Under the pieces are notes generated by a model that searched no databases, had not been told where the DNA came from, and saw only the letters and a list, made by a program, of their open reading frames with translations. Positions 41,452 to 52,100 of a stretch of DNA of 64,000 nucleotides are shown piece by piece. A program made the position numbers and the translations under genes. Location of the stretch: NCBI RefSeq assembly GCF_003996965.1, contig NZ_QWDM01000017.1, forward strand, positions 1 to 64,000, given 5' to 3'. The stretch is from Flavobacterium cupreum. GTDB taxonomy: Bacteria; Bacteroidota; Bacteroidia; Flavobacteriales; Flavobacteriaceae. Position 1 is the stretch's first letter, and every line of letters starts with the position of its first letter.

Positions 41452-43041
41452 ATGAGTTTTTTAAAAGAAATACAACGCAGAAGAACATTTGGAATTATAT
41501 CGCATCCTGATGCCGGTAAAACAACATTAACCGAAAAATTATTGTTGTTTGGAGGTGCTATTCAGGAAGCCGGTGCCGTAAAAAACAACAAAATAAAAAA
41601 GGGAGCAACGAGTGATTTTATGGAAATAGAACGCCAGAGAGGTATCTCGGTTTCAACCTCTGTTCTTGCTTTTAATTATAAAGACAAAAAAATCAATATT
41701 CTTGATACTCCGGGACACAAGGATTTTGCTGAAGATACTTTTAGGACTTTAACTGCTGTTGACAGTGTAATTGTTGTGATTGACGTGGCAAAAGGGGTTG
41801 AGGAACAAACTGAAAAACTGGTTGCCGTTTGCAGAATGAGAAACATTCCCATGATTGTTTTTATCAATAAATTAGACCGTGAAGGTAAAGACGCTTTTGA
41901 CTTAATGGATGAAGTGGAACAAAAACTTGGACTGACGGTGACTCCTTTGAGTTTCCCGATCGGAATGGGTTACGACTTTCAGGGAATTTACAATTTATGG
42001 GAGCAAAACATTAATCTTTTTAGTGGAGACAGCCGTAAAAACATCGAGGAAACTATTGCTTTTTCAGATGTTCAAAATCCGGAATTAGAAAAAATAATCG
42101 GTCAGAAACCTGCTGACAGGCTTCGTGAAGAATTGGAATTAATTGATGAAGTGTATCCTAAATTTGAACGTCAGGATTATTTGGACGGAAAAATTCAGCC
42201 TGTATTTTTTGGTTCTGCTTTAAATAACTTCGGAGTTCGTGAGCTTTTGGACTGTTTCGTTGTCATCGCACCTTCACCAAGAGCAAAAGATTCTGAAACA
42301 CGATTAGTGGATCCTAAGGAAGAAAAAATGACTGGTTTTGTGTTTAAAATCCATGCGAATATGGACCCAAAACACAGAGACCGTTTAGCCTTTATCAAAA
42401 TTGTTTCGGGAACTTTCGAAAGAAACAAACCGTATTACCACGTTCGCCAGAAGAAAAATTTAAAATTCTCAAGTCCGAATGCTTTCTTCGCAGAGAAAAA
42501 AGAAATTGTAGACATTTCCTATCCTGGTGATATTGTAGGTTTACACGATACCGGAAATTTCAAAATCGGAGATACTTTAACGGAAGGGGAAATCATGAGT
42601 TTCAAAGGAATTCCGAGTTTCTCTCCGGAACACTTCAGATACATCAACAATGCAGATCCAATGAAAGCCAAGCAATTGGACAAAGGGGTAGATCAGTTAA
42701 TGGATGAAGGTGTGGCACAGTTATTTACGCTGGAAATGAACAATCGTAAAGTAATCGGAACTGTTGGAGCGCTTCAGTATGAGGTAATTCAATATCGTTT
42801 AGAGCACGAATATGGTGCAAAATGTACGTACGAAAACTTTCCGGTTCATAAGGCATGCTGGGTAAAACCAGATGATGCAAAAAATGATGAATTCAAAGAA
42901 TTCAAACGTATCAAACAAAAATTCTTAGCGCATGATAAATATAATCAGCTGGTATTTTTAGCCGATTCTGATTTTACCATTCAAATGACGCAAAATAAAT
43001 ATCCGAGCGTAAAATTATTTTTTACCTCTGAATTTGATTAA
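41452..43041 (+). CDS. prfC: Peptide chain release factor 3
   Basis: A 529-residue translational GTPase that recycles release factors 1 and 2 from the ribosome. G motifs are visible: SHPDAGKTT (G1, near residue 17), DTPGHKDF (G3) and NKLDRE (G4); the C-terminal part aligns with RF3 domains II and III. The length is the usual one. The ATG at 41452 is chosen because the conserved sequence begins MSFLKEIQRRRTFGIISH and the -7 box lies just upstream. It is a single gene between two terminators. Confidence 0.95.
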   Translation: MSFLKEIQRRRTFGIISHPDAGKTTLTEKLLLFGGAIQEAGAVKNNKIKKGATSDFMEIERQRGISVSTSVLAFNYKDKKINILDTPGHKDFAEDTFRTLTAVDSVIVVIDVAKGVEEQTEKLVAVCRMRNIPMIVFINKLDREGKDAFDLMDEVEQKLGLTVTPLSFPIGMGYDFQGIYNLWEQNINLFSGDSRKNIEETIAFSDVQNPELEKIIGQKPADRLREELELIDEVYPKFERQDYLDGKIQPVFFGSALNNFGVRELLDCFVVIAPSPRAKDSETRLVDPKEEKMTGFVFKIHANMDPKHRDRLAFIKIVSGTFERNKPYYHVRQKKNLKFSSPNAFFAEKKEIVDISYPGDIVGLHDTGNFKIGDTLTEGEIMSFKGIPSFSPEHFRYINNADPMKAKQLDKGVDQLMDEGVAQLFTLEMNNRKVIGTVGALQYEVIQYRLEHEYGAKCTYENFPVHKACWVKPDDAKNDEFKEFKRIKQKFLAHDKYNQLVFLADSDFTIQMTQNKYPSVKLFFTSEFD

Positions 43042-43064
43042 TTCCTTCTCTGGAAGAAAAATAC

Positions 43065-43101
43065 AAAAAGGCTGTTTAAAAGATTTTAAACAGCCTTTTT
43101 T
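43065..43101. terminator. Bidirectional terminator between prfC and the minus-strand gene
   Basis: AAAAAGGCTGTTTAAA and TTTAAACAGCCTTTTT form a 16-bp perfect stem with A- and T-runs; it serves both convergent genes. Confidence 0.85.
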
Positions 43102-43127
43102 CTATAATAAATTTAAAACTTCGCTCG

Positions 43128-43865
43128 TTACTTACCTGTATAATTAATTCCTAATCCGCCGGCCATATAAATTTTAGTAAGTTCTTCTGCTGCAATACTT
43201 ATATTTTGCTGTAGTATAGCGCCTTTAACTGCTCTTTTGGTGAAAGGAATTTCCTTTGAAAGATAATAATCGTTTCCTGTAATAGTAACGATAAATGTTT
43301 TGCTGTTTTCTAAAACCGGAACCATTATAGAAAAATCCCCTGTTTCAGGGTTTATTTTTACGCGATTTCCCGAATCGTTTATGGTAAGTTCCAGATTCGG
43401 ATAGGCTGCACTATTCAATGGTTTATTCGTTTTGGTTTCCAGTAATCTGCCTTTTATGGTAATTAAAATCTCTTTTTCGGCAGCATGACTATAAGCTACC
43501 TTCCCTAACTTATAGCTAACGGGTCTTACAGAGCTTATCTCCGTTTTAACCGGTGTTTTTTCTTGTGCAGCAAGAGTTGATGTTATCAAAACAGATGCTG
43601 CCACGGCTGCATATTTAAAATTATTGATTCTGGAAGTTTCAGTATACTGAAACTCTTCCTGTAATTGTGTTACTTTTAGTCGGGCGCAAATATTTTGATC
43701 TTTCGTCTCCGCAATGAATTTAGCAACTTCTGAATTTGTTTTTCTACTCAGATCGATTACATTTTTCGCACAGGAACTACAAAATGAACCACCTGAATTT
43801 GGAATCATTGCATCAAAATTTTCAGAACAGGGGCTTTCTATTTCTAAGGTGAATTTCTTTTTCAT
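43128..43865 (-). CDS. Membrane protein with N-terminal cysteine motif and carboxypeptidase-regulatory-like domain
   Basis: A 245-residue protein. Residues 10-40 carry PCSENFDAM and FCSSCAKNVIDLS, a cysteine-rich signature seen in many uncharacterised Flavobacterium proteins and suggesting a metal or redox site. One membrane helix lies at about 83-100. The C-terminal part (ITIKGRLLETKTNKPLNSA onward) is a carboxypeptidase-regulatory-like beta-sandwich, presumably extracytoplasmic. Function unknown; the layout suggests a sensor or anchor rather than an enzyme. It is monocistronic. Confidence 0.7.
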   Translation of the reverse strand: MKKKFTLEIESPCSENFDAMIPNSGGSFCSSCAKNVIDLSRKTNSEVAKFIAETKDQNICARLKVTQLQEEFQYTETSRINNFKYAAVAASVLITSTLAAQEKTPVKTEISSVRPVSYKLGKVAYSHAAEKEILITIKGRLLETKTNKPLNSAAYPNLELTINDSGNRVKINPETGDFSIMVPVLENSKTFIVTITGNDYYLSKEIPFTKRAVKGAILQQNISIAAEELTKIYMAGGLGINYTGK

Positions 43866-43993
43866 AGTATACTTTATTTAAGTTAAAATCCTTCGGAAAG
43901 GTTCTTACTTATATAGAGTAAATTTTTCTCAAAAAGGTTGGGAAGAAAATAAAAATATTTACGATTCAATTTAACAACTTGATTTTTAGGCAT

Positions 43994-44031
43994 AAAAAAA
44001 GCGCTAATCTACATAATTAGCGCTTTTTTTT
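43994..44031. terminator. Terminator-like hairpin
   Basis: AGCGCTAAT and ATTAGCGCT form a 9-bp stem with a 6-nt loop, between A- and T-runs. It lies between the gene at 43128 and the end of the rpoBC cluster and may be a second, backup terminator of that cluster. Sequence 43866-43990 and 44032-44190 holds no gene. Confidence 0.65.
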
Positions 44032-44195
44032 AATGTGAATTAATCAACCTTTACTAAGTCATTATATTCTAAAACTAAATCTTTCGATTAGGAAATGCAA
44101 AATTAGAACAATACGAACGGCGAAAGAAATTTAGTCGACGAAAGTATATAAAATCAGGCAAACTGCACTTTAATCTACATTTCAGTTTTTTGCAT

Positions 44196-44223
44196 AAAAA
44201 AAGCCCCGTCTCCGGGGCTTTTA
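44196..44223 (-). terminator. Terminator of the rpoBC-DUF3467 unit
   Basis: AAAGCCCCG and CGGGGCTTT form a strong GC stem with a 4-nt loop, followed on the minus strand by T residues. It starts 4 bp after the DUF3467 stop. Confidence 0.88.
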
Positions 44224-44227
44224 AAAT

Positions 44228-44539
44228 TTATGCTTGTCCTGTCGGACCAAAATTAAGTGGTATTGGCGCTTGTTCAGTGTCTTTGATCTCGCCATGGGCT
44301 ACTTCAAAACGATGAATGTTTTCACCTATTGCCTTAAATAATCTTTTAGCATGTTGTGGTGTCAGGACAATTCTTGACTTTACCTTGGCTTTAGGAATAC
44401 CCGGCATAATGCTCACAAAATCTAAAACAAACTCTGATGAGGAGTGATTGATAATTGCAAGATTGGAATAAATTCCTTCTGCAATAGTTTCATCTAACTC
44501 AATATTAATCTGCTCTTGTTGTTGTTTCGGATTACTCAT
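44228..44539 (-). CDS. DUF3467 family protein downstream of rpoC
   Basis: A 103-residue soluble protein with the DUF3467 pattern: YSNLAIINHSSSEFVLDF near residue 24, SRIVLTPQHAKRLFKAIGEN near 55, then NIHRFEVAHGEI. Its function is unknown; the steady position 10 bp after rpoC in Bacteroidota suggests a role linked to transcription. It is the last gene of the rpoBC transcript, before a strong terminator. Confidence 0.85.
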   Translation of the reverse strand: MSNPKQQQEQINIELDETIAEGIYSNLAIINHSSSEFVLDFVSIMPGIPKAKVKSRIVLTPQHAKRLFKAIGENIHRFEVAHGEIKDTEQAPIPLNFGPTGQA

Positions 44540-44549
44540 AGTTTCCTAA

Positions 44550-47500
44550 TTAATAAATGTATTCTTCTTTATTAGCCATCATTTCGTTGTAATCGTCTTT
44601 AGATCCTACGATAGTGTTATCGTATTCTCTCATACCAGTTCCCGCAGGAATTCTGTGTCCAACAATTACATTTTCTTTTAATCCTTCTAAATCATCTACT
44701 TTACCAGCTACAGCAGCCTCGTTAAGTACTTTTGTTGTTTCCTGGAAGGAAGCAGCAGAGATGAATGATTTAGTTTGTAGCGAAGCTCTTGTAATACCTT
44801 GCAGAACTGGTGTTGCTGTTGCAGTAATTACGTCTCTGGCTACAACCAGATTTTTATCATTTCGTTTCAGCAATGAGTTTTCATCACGTAAATCACGAGG
44901 TGTAATAATCTGACCTGGTTTCAATACAGCAGAATCTCCGGCATCTTCAACTACTTTCATACCATACAATTTATCGTTTTGAACGATAAAGTCTTTAGTG
45001 TGAATTAATTGATCTTCCAGGAATAATGTATCTCCCGGATCCTGAACTCTTACTTTACGCATCATTTGACGAATAACTACCTCAAAGTGCTTGTCATTAA
45101 TTTTTACCCCTTGTAAACGGTATACCTCCTGAATTTCATTTACCAAATACTGTTGAACAGCAGCTGGTCCCTGAATTCTTAAGATGTCGTCCGGTGTAAT
45201 TGCACCGTCAGACAATGGTACTCCTGCTCTTACGAAGTCATTTTCCTGTACTAAGATCTGGCTTGAAAGTTTAACTAAATACTTTTTAATCTCACCAAAT
45301 TTAGATTCGATAACAATTTCACGGTTACCTCTTTTGATTTTTCCAAAAGAAACAACACCGTCAATTTCAGAAACAACCGCCGGGTTTGAAGGGTTACGAG
45401 CCTCAAGCAACTCAGTAATTCTTGGTAAACCTCCTGTAATATCCCCTGCTTTAGAAGAACGACGTGGAATTTTCACCAATACTTTACCTGCTTTAATTTT
45501 CTCACCGTTCTCAACCATAAGGTGGGCTCCTACTGGTAAGTTATACGAACGAATCAATTCACCTTCTTTACCGTAAACCAATAAAGTTGGAATTAATTTT
45601 TTATTTCTGGCCTCAGAAATTACTTTTTCCTGGAATCCTGTCTGCTCATCGATTTCCACCATGAACGATTGTCCCTGCTCTAAATCCTCGTAAGCAATCT
45701 TACCAGTAAATTCAGAAACAATTACACCATTATATGGATCCCACTTACAGATCACAGATCCTTTAGTAACTACTTCACCATCCTTAACGAAAATACTGGA
45801 TCCGTAAGGAATGTTATGTGTATTTAAAACGATTCCGGTTTTCTCATCAACTAATTTTAATTCAGTTGAACGTGATACTACGATATCAGTCGCATTACCT
45901 TCACTATCCTCACCTTTAACCGTTTTTAAATCTTCAATCTCAAGTCTACCGTTGAATCTTGTAACAATACTAGATTCTTCAGAAATACCTCCAGCAACCC
46001 CTCCAACGTGGAACGTACGAAGTGTTAACTGTGTACCTGGCTCTCCAATAGACTGAGCTGCAATAACTCCTACTGCTTCACCTCTTTGTGTCATTTTTCC
46101 GGTAGCTAAATTTCTACCGTAACATTTAGCACAGATACCTTTTAAAGCTTCACAAGTTAATGGAGATCTAACCTCTACTCTTTCAATCGGAGAAGCTTCA
46201 ATAGCTCTCATGATTGCTTCGGTAATTTGTTGACCTGACTGAGCCATTACTTCATTCGTAAGAGGATTTATAACATCCTGCAATGCAACACGTCCTAAAA
46301 TTCTTTCTCCTAAAGATTCAACAATTTCCTCATTTTTCTTCAAAGCAGATACTTCGACACCTCTTAAAGTTCCACAATCTTCAATGTTAACAATAACATC
46401 TTGTGAAACGTCATGAAGTCTTCTTGTCAAGTACCCGGCATCGGCAGTTTTAAGGGCCGTATCCGCAAGTCCTTTACGAGCACCGTGAGTAGAAATGAAG
46501 TACTCAAGGATCGAAAGTCCTTCCTTAAAGTTAGAAAGAATCGGGTTTTCAATAATCTCACCACCACCAGCAGTAGATTTTTTAGGCTTAGCCATCAAAC
46601 CACGCATACCAGTTAACTGACGAATCTGTTCCTTAGAACCCCGCGCCCCAGAGTCAAGCATCATATATACAGAGTTGAAACCTTGCTGGTCTTCTCTAAT
46701 ATTTTTCATTGCTAATTCTGTCAACTGAGCATTTGCTGAAGTCCATACGTCAATAACCTGGTTGTAACGTTCGTTATTGGTAATAAGACCCATGTTATAA
46801 TTCACAGAAATACCTTCAACTTGCTCTCTGGCATCTGCAATTAATTTTGTTTTTTGTTCCGGAATTCTAATATCCCCAAGAGAGAATGATAAACCTCCTC
46901 TAAAGGCAAATTTATACCCCATGTCTTTCATATTGTCCAGGAAAGCTGCCGTTGTAGGTACATCAGTCACACTTAAAATGTGTCCGATAATATCTCTAAG
47001 GTTTTTCTTAGTCAATACATCATTGATATATCCTGCTTTTTCAGGTACTACTTCGTTAAATAATACACGTCCTGCAGTTGTCTGGATAATTTTGTATACT
47101 AATTCTCCGGCGTCATTAAAATCTTTTGCTCTGATTCTTACACGAGCATTCAATTCTAATCTTCCTTCGTTTAATGCAATGTTTACTTCTTCAGCAGAAT
47201 AGAAAGTTAAGTCCTGACCTAAAATTACATGTTCTGGAGTCGAGATACGTTCTTTGGTCATATAATACAGACCCAAGACCATATCCTGAGAAGGTACAGT
47301 AATTGGAGCACCATTTGCAGGATTCAGGATGTTATGAGAAGCCAACATTAACAATTGTGCCTCTAAAATAGCTTCTGGTCCTAATGGCAAGTGAACTGCC
47401 ATCTGATCCCCATCAAAATCGGCGTTGAAAGCCGTACATACTAATGGGTGCAATTGGATTGCTTTTCCTTCAATTAATTTTGGTTGAAAAGCTTGAATAC

Positions 47501-48860
47501 CAAGTCTGTGTAACGTAGGAGCACGGTTAAGTAATACCGGGTGACCTTTAATTACATTTTCAAGGATATCCCAAACTACAGGCTCTTTTTTGTCTATAAT
47601 TTTCTTAGCAGATTTTACTGTTTTAACAATACCTCTTTCAATCAATTTACGGATAACGAAAGGTTTGTATAATTCAGATGCCATATCTTTTGGCAATCCA
47701 CATTCGAATAATTTTAATTCAGGACCAACAACAATTACCGAACGGGCAGAATAATCCACACGTTTTCCAAGTAAGTTTTGACGGAAACGTCCTTGCTTAC
47801 CTTTTAAGGAATCAGATAATGATTTTAATGGTCTGTTAGATTCTGTTTTAACAGCAGAAGCTTTACGAGTGTTATCAAATAATGAATCTACAGATTCCTG
47901 TAACATACGTTTTTCGTTTCTTAAGATAACTTCAGGAGCCTTAATCTCCATTAATCTTTTCAAACGGTTGTTACGGATGATTACACGACGGTATAAGTCA
48001 TTTAAATCTGAAGTTGCAAAACGACCTCCATCAAGAGGCACAAGCGGACGTAATTCCGGCGGGATAACAGGAACCACTTTCATAATCATCCATTCCGGAC
48101 GATTTTCGCGGTTTAAGTTAGACTCACGGAAAGACTCAACAACCTGTAATCTTTTTAAAGCTTCAGTTTTACGTTGTTTAGAAGTTTCGTTATTAGCGCT
48201 GTGTCTAAGTTGGTAAGATAACTCATCTAAGTCAATACGTGCTAATAAATCCATAATACATTCTGCTCCCATTTTGGCAACAAATTTATTTGGATCAAAA
48301 TCATCTAAATATTGGTTTTCCTGTGGAAGCGTATCTAAAATATTCAAATATTCTTCTTCAGTTAAGAAATCTAATCTTTGCAATGATTCTCCATCTGCAT
48401 TTTTAGCGATACCAGCCTGAATTACTACATATCTTTCGTAGTAAATGATCATATCTAATTTCTTAGACGGAAGACCAAGGATATAACCAATTTTGTTTGG
48501 AAGAGAACGGAAATACCAGATATGAGCAATTGGCACAACAAGGTTGATGTGTCCTACTCTGTCTCTACGTACTTTTTTCTCTGTAACTTCAACACCACAA
48601 CGGTCACAGATGATCCCTTTGTAACGAATTCTTTTATATTTACCACAAGCACATTCAAAATCCTTAACAGGTCCGAAGATTCTTTCGCAGAAAAGTCCGT
48701 CTCTTTCAGGTTTGTGTGTTCTGTAGTTGATTGTTTCCGGCTTTAAAACCTCTCCTCTTGACTCTTTCAAGATAGATTCAGGTGAAGCTAATCCAATAGA
48801 GATTTTGTTAAATCTTTTTACCGGATTCTTATCTTTATTATTATTTCTATTATTCATCAT
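44550..48860 (-). CDS. rpoC: RNA polymerase beta' subunit
   Basis: A 1436-residue catalytic subunit of RNA polymerase. It carries the active-site motif NADFDGDQMAVH, the N-terminal zinc cysteines (CACGKY, CDRCGVE) and the second zinc site (CEALKGICAKCYG). The length is usual for Bacteroidota. It lies 291 bp after rpoB, a longer gap than in most bacteria, containing two hairpins. DUF3467 follows 10 bp downstream. Two adjacent ATG codons make the exact start uncertain by one residue. Confidence 0.98.
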   Translation of the reverse strand: MMNNRNNNKDKNPVKRFNKISIGLASPESILKESRGEVLKPETINYRTHKPERDGLFCERIFGPVKDFECACGKYKRIRYKGIICDRCGVEVTEKKVRRDRVGHINLVVPIAHIWYFRSLPNKIGYILGLPSKKLDMIIYYERYVVIQAGIAKNADGESLQRLDFLTEEEYLNILDTLPQENQYLDDFDPNKFVAKMGAECIMDLLARIDLDELSYQLRHSANNETSKQRKTEALKRLQVVESFRESNLNRENRPEWMIMKVVPVIPPELRPLVPLDGGRFATSDLNDLYRRVIIRNNRLKRLMEIKAPEVILRNEKRMLQESVDSLFDNTRKASAVKTESNRPLKSLSDSLKGKQGRFRQNLLGKRVDYSARSVIVVGPELKLFECGLPKDMASELYKPFVIRKLIERGIVKTVKSAKKIIDKKEPVVWDILENVIKGHPVLLNRAPTLHRLGIQAFQPKLIEGKAIQLHPLVCTAFNADFDGDQMAVHLPLGPEAILEAQLLMLASHNILNPANGAPITVPSQDMVLGLYYMTKERISTPEHVILGQDLTFYSAEEVNIALNEGRLELNARVRIRAKDFNDAGELVYKIIQTTAGRVLFNEVVPEKAGYINDVLTKKNLRDIIGHILSVTDVPTTAAFLDNMKDMGYKFAFRGGLSFSLGDIRIPEQKTKLIADAREQVEGISVNYNMGLITNNERYNQVIDVWTSANAQLTELAMKNIREDQQGFNSVYMMLDSGARGSKEQIRQLTGMRGLMAKPKKSTAGGGEIIENPILSNFKEGLSILEYFISTHGARKGLADTALKTADAGYLTRRLHDVSQDVIVNIEDCGTLRGVEVSALKKNEEIVESLGERILGRVALQDVINPLTNEVMAQSGQQITEAIMRAIEASPIERVEVRSPLTCEALKGICAKCYGRNLATGKMTQRGEAVGVIAAQSIGEPGTQLTLRTFHVGGVAGGISEESSIVTRFNGRLEIEDLKTVKGEDSEGNATDIVVSRSTELKLVDEKTGIVLNTHNIPYGSSIFVKDGEVVTKGSVICKWDPYNGVIVSEFTGKIAYEDLEQGQSFMVEIDEQTGFQEKVISEARNKKLIPTLLVYGKEGELIRSYNLPVGAHLMVENGEKIKAGKVLVKIPRRSSKAGDITGGLPRITELLEARNPSNPAVVSEIDGVVSFGKIKRGNREIVIESKFGEIKKYLVKLSSQILVQENDFVRAGVPLSDGAITPDDILRIQGPAAVQQYLVNEIQEVYRLQGVKINDKHFEVVIRQMMRKVRVQDPGDTLFLEDQLIHTKDFIVQNDKLYGMKVVEDAGDSAVLKPGQIITPRDLRDENSLLKRNDKNLVVARDVITATATPVLQGITRASLQTKSFISAASFQETTKVLNEAAVAGKVDDLEGLKENVIVGHRIPAGTGMREYDNTIVGSKDDYNEMMANKEEYIY

Positions 48861-48991
48861 AGTTTTTACTATTGATTTATTTGCAATTAAAAATTGATTT
48901 TTTTTGAAGCTATATGCATTAGGCTTTAAACTTTACGCATGTGCTTAAGGCTTACGGCATTCAAAACACTACCTCGGATTACTTCTCTAAA

Positions 48992-49134
48992 CTTCAGACT
49001 GATTCTGAAGTGCTAATTATAAAACTTTCGTTTACATAAAAAATCGGAACGGGTGACGGGTATAAATCCTAAAAACTTTAATTCTTGTAAACAGCTTTAG
49101 TCTCAGCTTTCAGAATGAACTGAATACTGAGACT
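48992..49134 (-). other. Two hairpins in the rpoB-rpoC spacer
   Basis: AGTCTCAG with CTGAGACT (49099-49134, inner TTTCAG/CTGAA pairing) begins 18 bp after rpoB, and CTTCAGA with TCTGAAG (48992-49010) lies further on. Neither is followed by a clear T-run on the minus strand. The 291-bp spacer has no gene and no clear promoter, so these look like mRNA processing or stability elements. Confidence 0.5.
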
Positions 49135-49151
49135 GTAACTGAAAACTTTTT

Positions 49152-52100
49152 TTATTCTTCTAAACGAATATCTAGTCCAAGACCTTTCAATTCGTGCATC
49201 AATACATTAAATGATTCCGGTAAACCTGGTTCCGGCATAGACTCTCCCTTAACGATAGCTTCGTAAGTTTTAGCTCTACCAATAACGTCATCCGATTTAA
49301 CAGTCAGGATTTCTCTAAGAGTACTTGATGCTCCATAAGCCTCAAGTGCCCAAACCTCCATCTCTCCAAAACGCTGACCTCCAAATTGCGCTTTACCTCC
49401 AAGAGGCTGTTGCGTAATTAATGAGTATGGTCCGATAGAACGTGCGTGCATCTTATCATCAACCATGTGTCCTAACTTAAGCATGTAAATTACACCCACA
49501 GTTGCTGCCTGATGGAAACGCTCTCCGGTACCACCATCGTAAAGGTATGTATGTCCGAAACGTGGTACTCCAGCCTCATCAGTTAATTCATTAATCTGAT
49601 CTAAAGAAGCACCATCAAAAATTGGAGTAGCAAATTTTCTACCTAAATTTTGTCCGGCCCATCCAAGAACAGTTTCATAAATCTGACCAATGTTCATACG
49701 TGAAGGTACCCCAAGTGGGTTCAATACGATATCTACCGGTGTTCCGTCTTCAAGGAAAGGCATATCCTCATGACGAACGATTCTTGCAACAATACCTTTG
49801 TTACCGTGACGTCCTGCCATTTTATCCCCTACTTTCAGTTTACGTTTTTTAGCGATATAAATTTTCGCTAATTTCAGGATTCCTGATGGTAATTCATCTC
49901 CAACTGTAATCGTGAATTTCTCTCTTCTTAAAGATCCCTGTAAGTCATTCAGCTTAATTTTATAGTTATGAATTAAATCATTCACCATTTTATTTGTAGC
50001 GTCATCAGCAACCCATTGACCTTTGCTTAAGTGAGCAAAATCCTCAACTGCGTAAAGCATTTTCTGAGTATATTTTTTACCTTTTGGCAAAACTTCTTCA
50101 CCCAGATCATTCATTACACCCTGAGATGTTTTTCCGTTAACGATCAGGAATAATTTCTCCACCAATCTGTCTTTCAATTCAACAAATTTAGTTTCGAATT
50201 CCATTTCTAAAGCGCCTAAAGCATCTTTATCCTGAGTACGTTTACGTTTATCTTTTACGGCTCTTGCAAATAATTTTTTGTCAAGAACTACACCGTGTAA
50301 AGACGGAGACGCTTTTAATGAAGCATCTTTTACATCACCAGCTTTATCCCCGAAGATTGCACGAAGCAATTTCTCTTCAGGAGTTGGATCTGATTCTCCT
50401 TTTGGTGTAATTTTTCCGATCAAAATGTCGCCAGGTTTAACCTCTGCTCCAATTCTGATCATACCGTTTTCATCTAAATCTTTAGTAGCTTCTTCAGAAA
50501 CGTTAGGAATATCGTTTGTTAACTCTTCATTTCCTAACTTCGTATCTCTAACCTCTAATGAATAATCATCAACATGGATAGAAGTAAAAATATCATCACG
50601 AACTACTTTTTCAGAAATTACAATCGCATCCTCAAAGTTATACCCTTTCCATGGCATGAACGCAACTTTTAGGTTTCTACCTAAAGCCAATTCACCATTT
50701 TGAGTAGCATATCCTTCTGATAATACCTGACCAAGACTAACTCTGTCCCCTTTTCTTACGATTGGTTTCAGGTTGATACTTGTTCCCTGATTGGTTTTTC
50801 TAAATTTAATTAAGTTGTAAGTTTTCTCATCAGCATCAAAACTAACCATTCTTTCATCTTCAGTACGGTCGTATTTAATGGTAATGATATTAGCATCTAC
50901 ATATTCTACAGTTCCATCTCCTTCAGCATTAATCAACACTCTCGAATCTGAAGCTACCTGACGCTCTAAACCTGTACCAACAATTGGTGCTTCCGGACGG
51001 ATCAAAGGAACCGCCTGACGCATCATGTTAGAACCCATCAAGGCTCTATTCGCATCATCATGTTCCAGGAAAGGAATTAATGAAGCCGAAATCGAAGCAA
51101 TCTGGTTAGGAGCAACGTCTGTATAATGTACTGCTGATGGCTCAACAACCGGGAAGTCACCTTCCTCACGGGCAATAACATTGCTCGCTGTAATTTTACC
51201 TGAAGCATCCATTTCAATGTTTGCCTGAGCAATCATTTTACCTTCTTCTTCTTCAGCACTTAAATATATAGGAGTACTTTCTAAATCAACTACACCATTT
51301 GTAACTTTACGGTAAGGAGTTTCGATGAAACCCATTCCGTTAACTTTTGCATAAACACCAAGAGATGAAATCAAACCAATGTTTGGTCCCTCAGGAGTTT
51401 CAATCGGACATAAACGACCATAGTGTGTATAGTGAACGTCACGAACCTCGAAACCAGCTCTCTCTCTCGAAAGTCCACCAGGTCCAAGTGCAGATAATCT
51501 TCTTTTGTGTGTAATCTCAGCTAATGGATTCGTTTGATCCATAAATTGAGACAACTGGTTCGTACCAAAGAAAGAGTTGATAACCGATGATAATGTTTTA
51601 GCATTAATCAAATCGATTGGTGTAAACACCTCGTTATCTCTAACGTTCATTCTCTCACGAATAGTTCTTGCCATACGTGCCAAACCAACACCGAATTGTT
51701 GAGACAATTGTTCTCCAACTGTTCTAACACGACGGTTTGATAAGTGATCAATATCATCAATCTCTGCTTTAGAGTTGATCAATTCGATCAAATATTTTAC
51801 AATGGTAATGATATCTTCTTTGGTAAGCACTTGCTTTTCCATCGGGATATCTAAACCAAGTTTTTTGTTCATTCTGTAACGACCAACTTCACCTAAGTTA
51901 TAACGTTGATCAGAGAAGAACAATTTATCTATAATACCACGAGCAGTTTCCTCATCAGGCGGTTCAGCGTTACGCAACTGACGGTAAATATGCTCTACAG
52001 CTTCTTTTTCAGAGTTTGTTGGATCTTTTTGTAACGTATTGTGGATAATAGCATAATCTGCCTGATTATTATCCTCTTTATGTAACAAAATAGATTTAAC

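Noticed and set aside
44614..48746. Series of plus-strand ORFs within rpoC
   Set aside because: All are antisense to a highly conserved gene; compositional shadows only.
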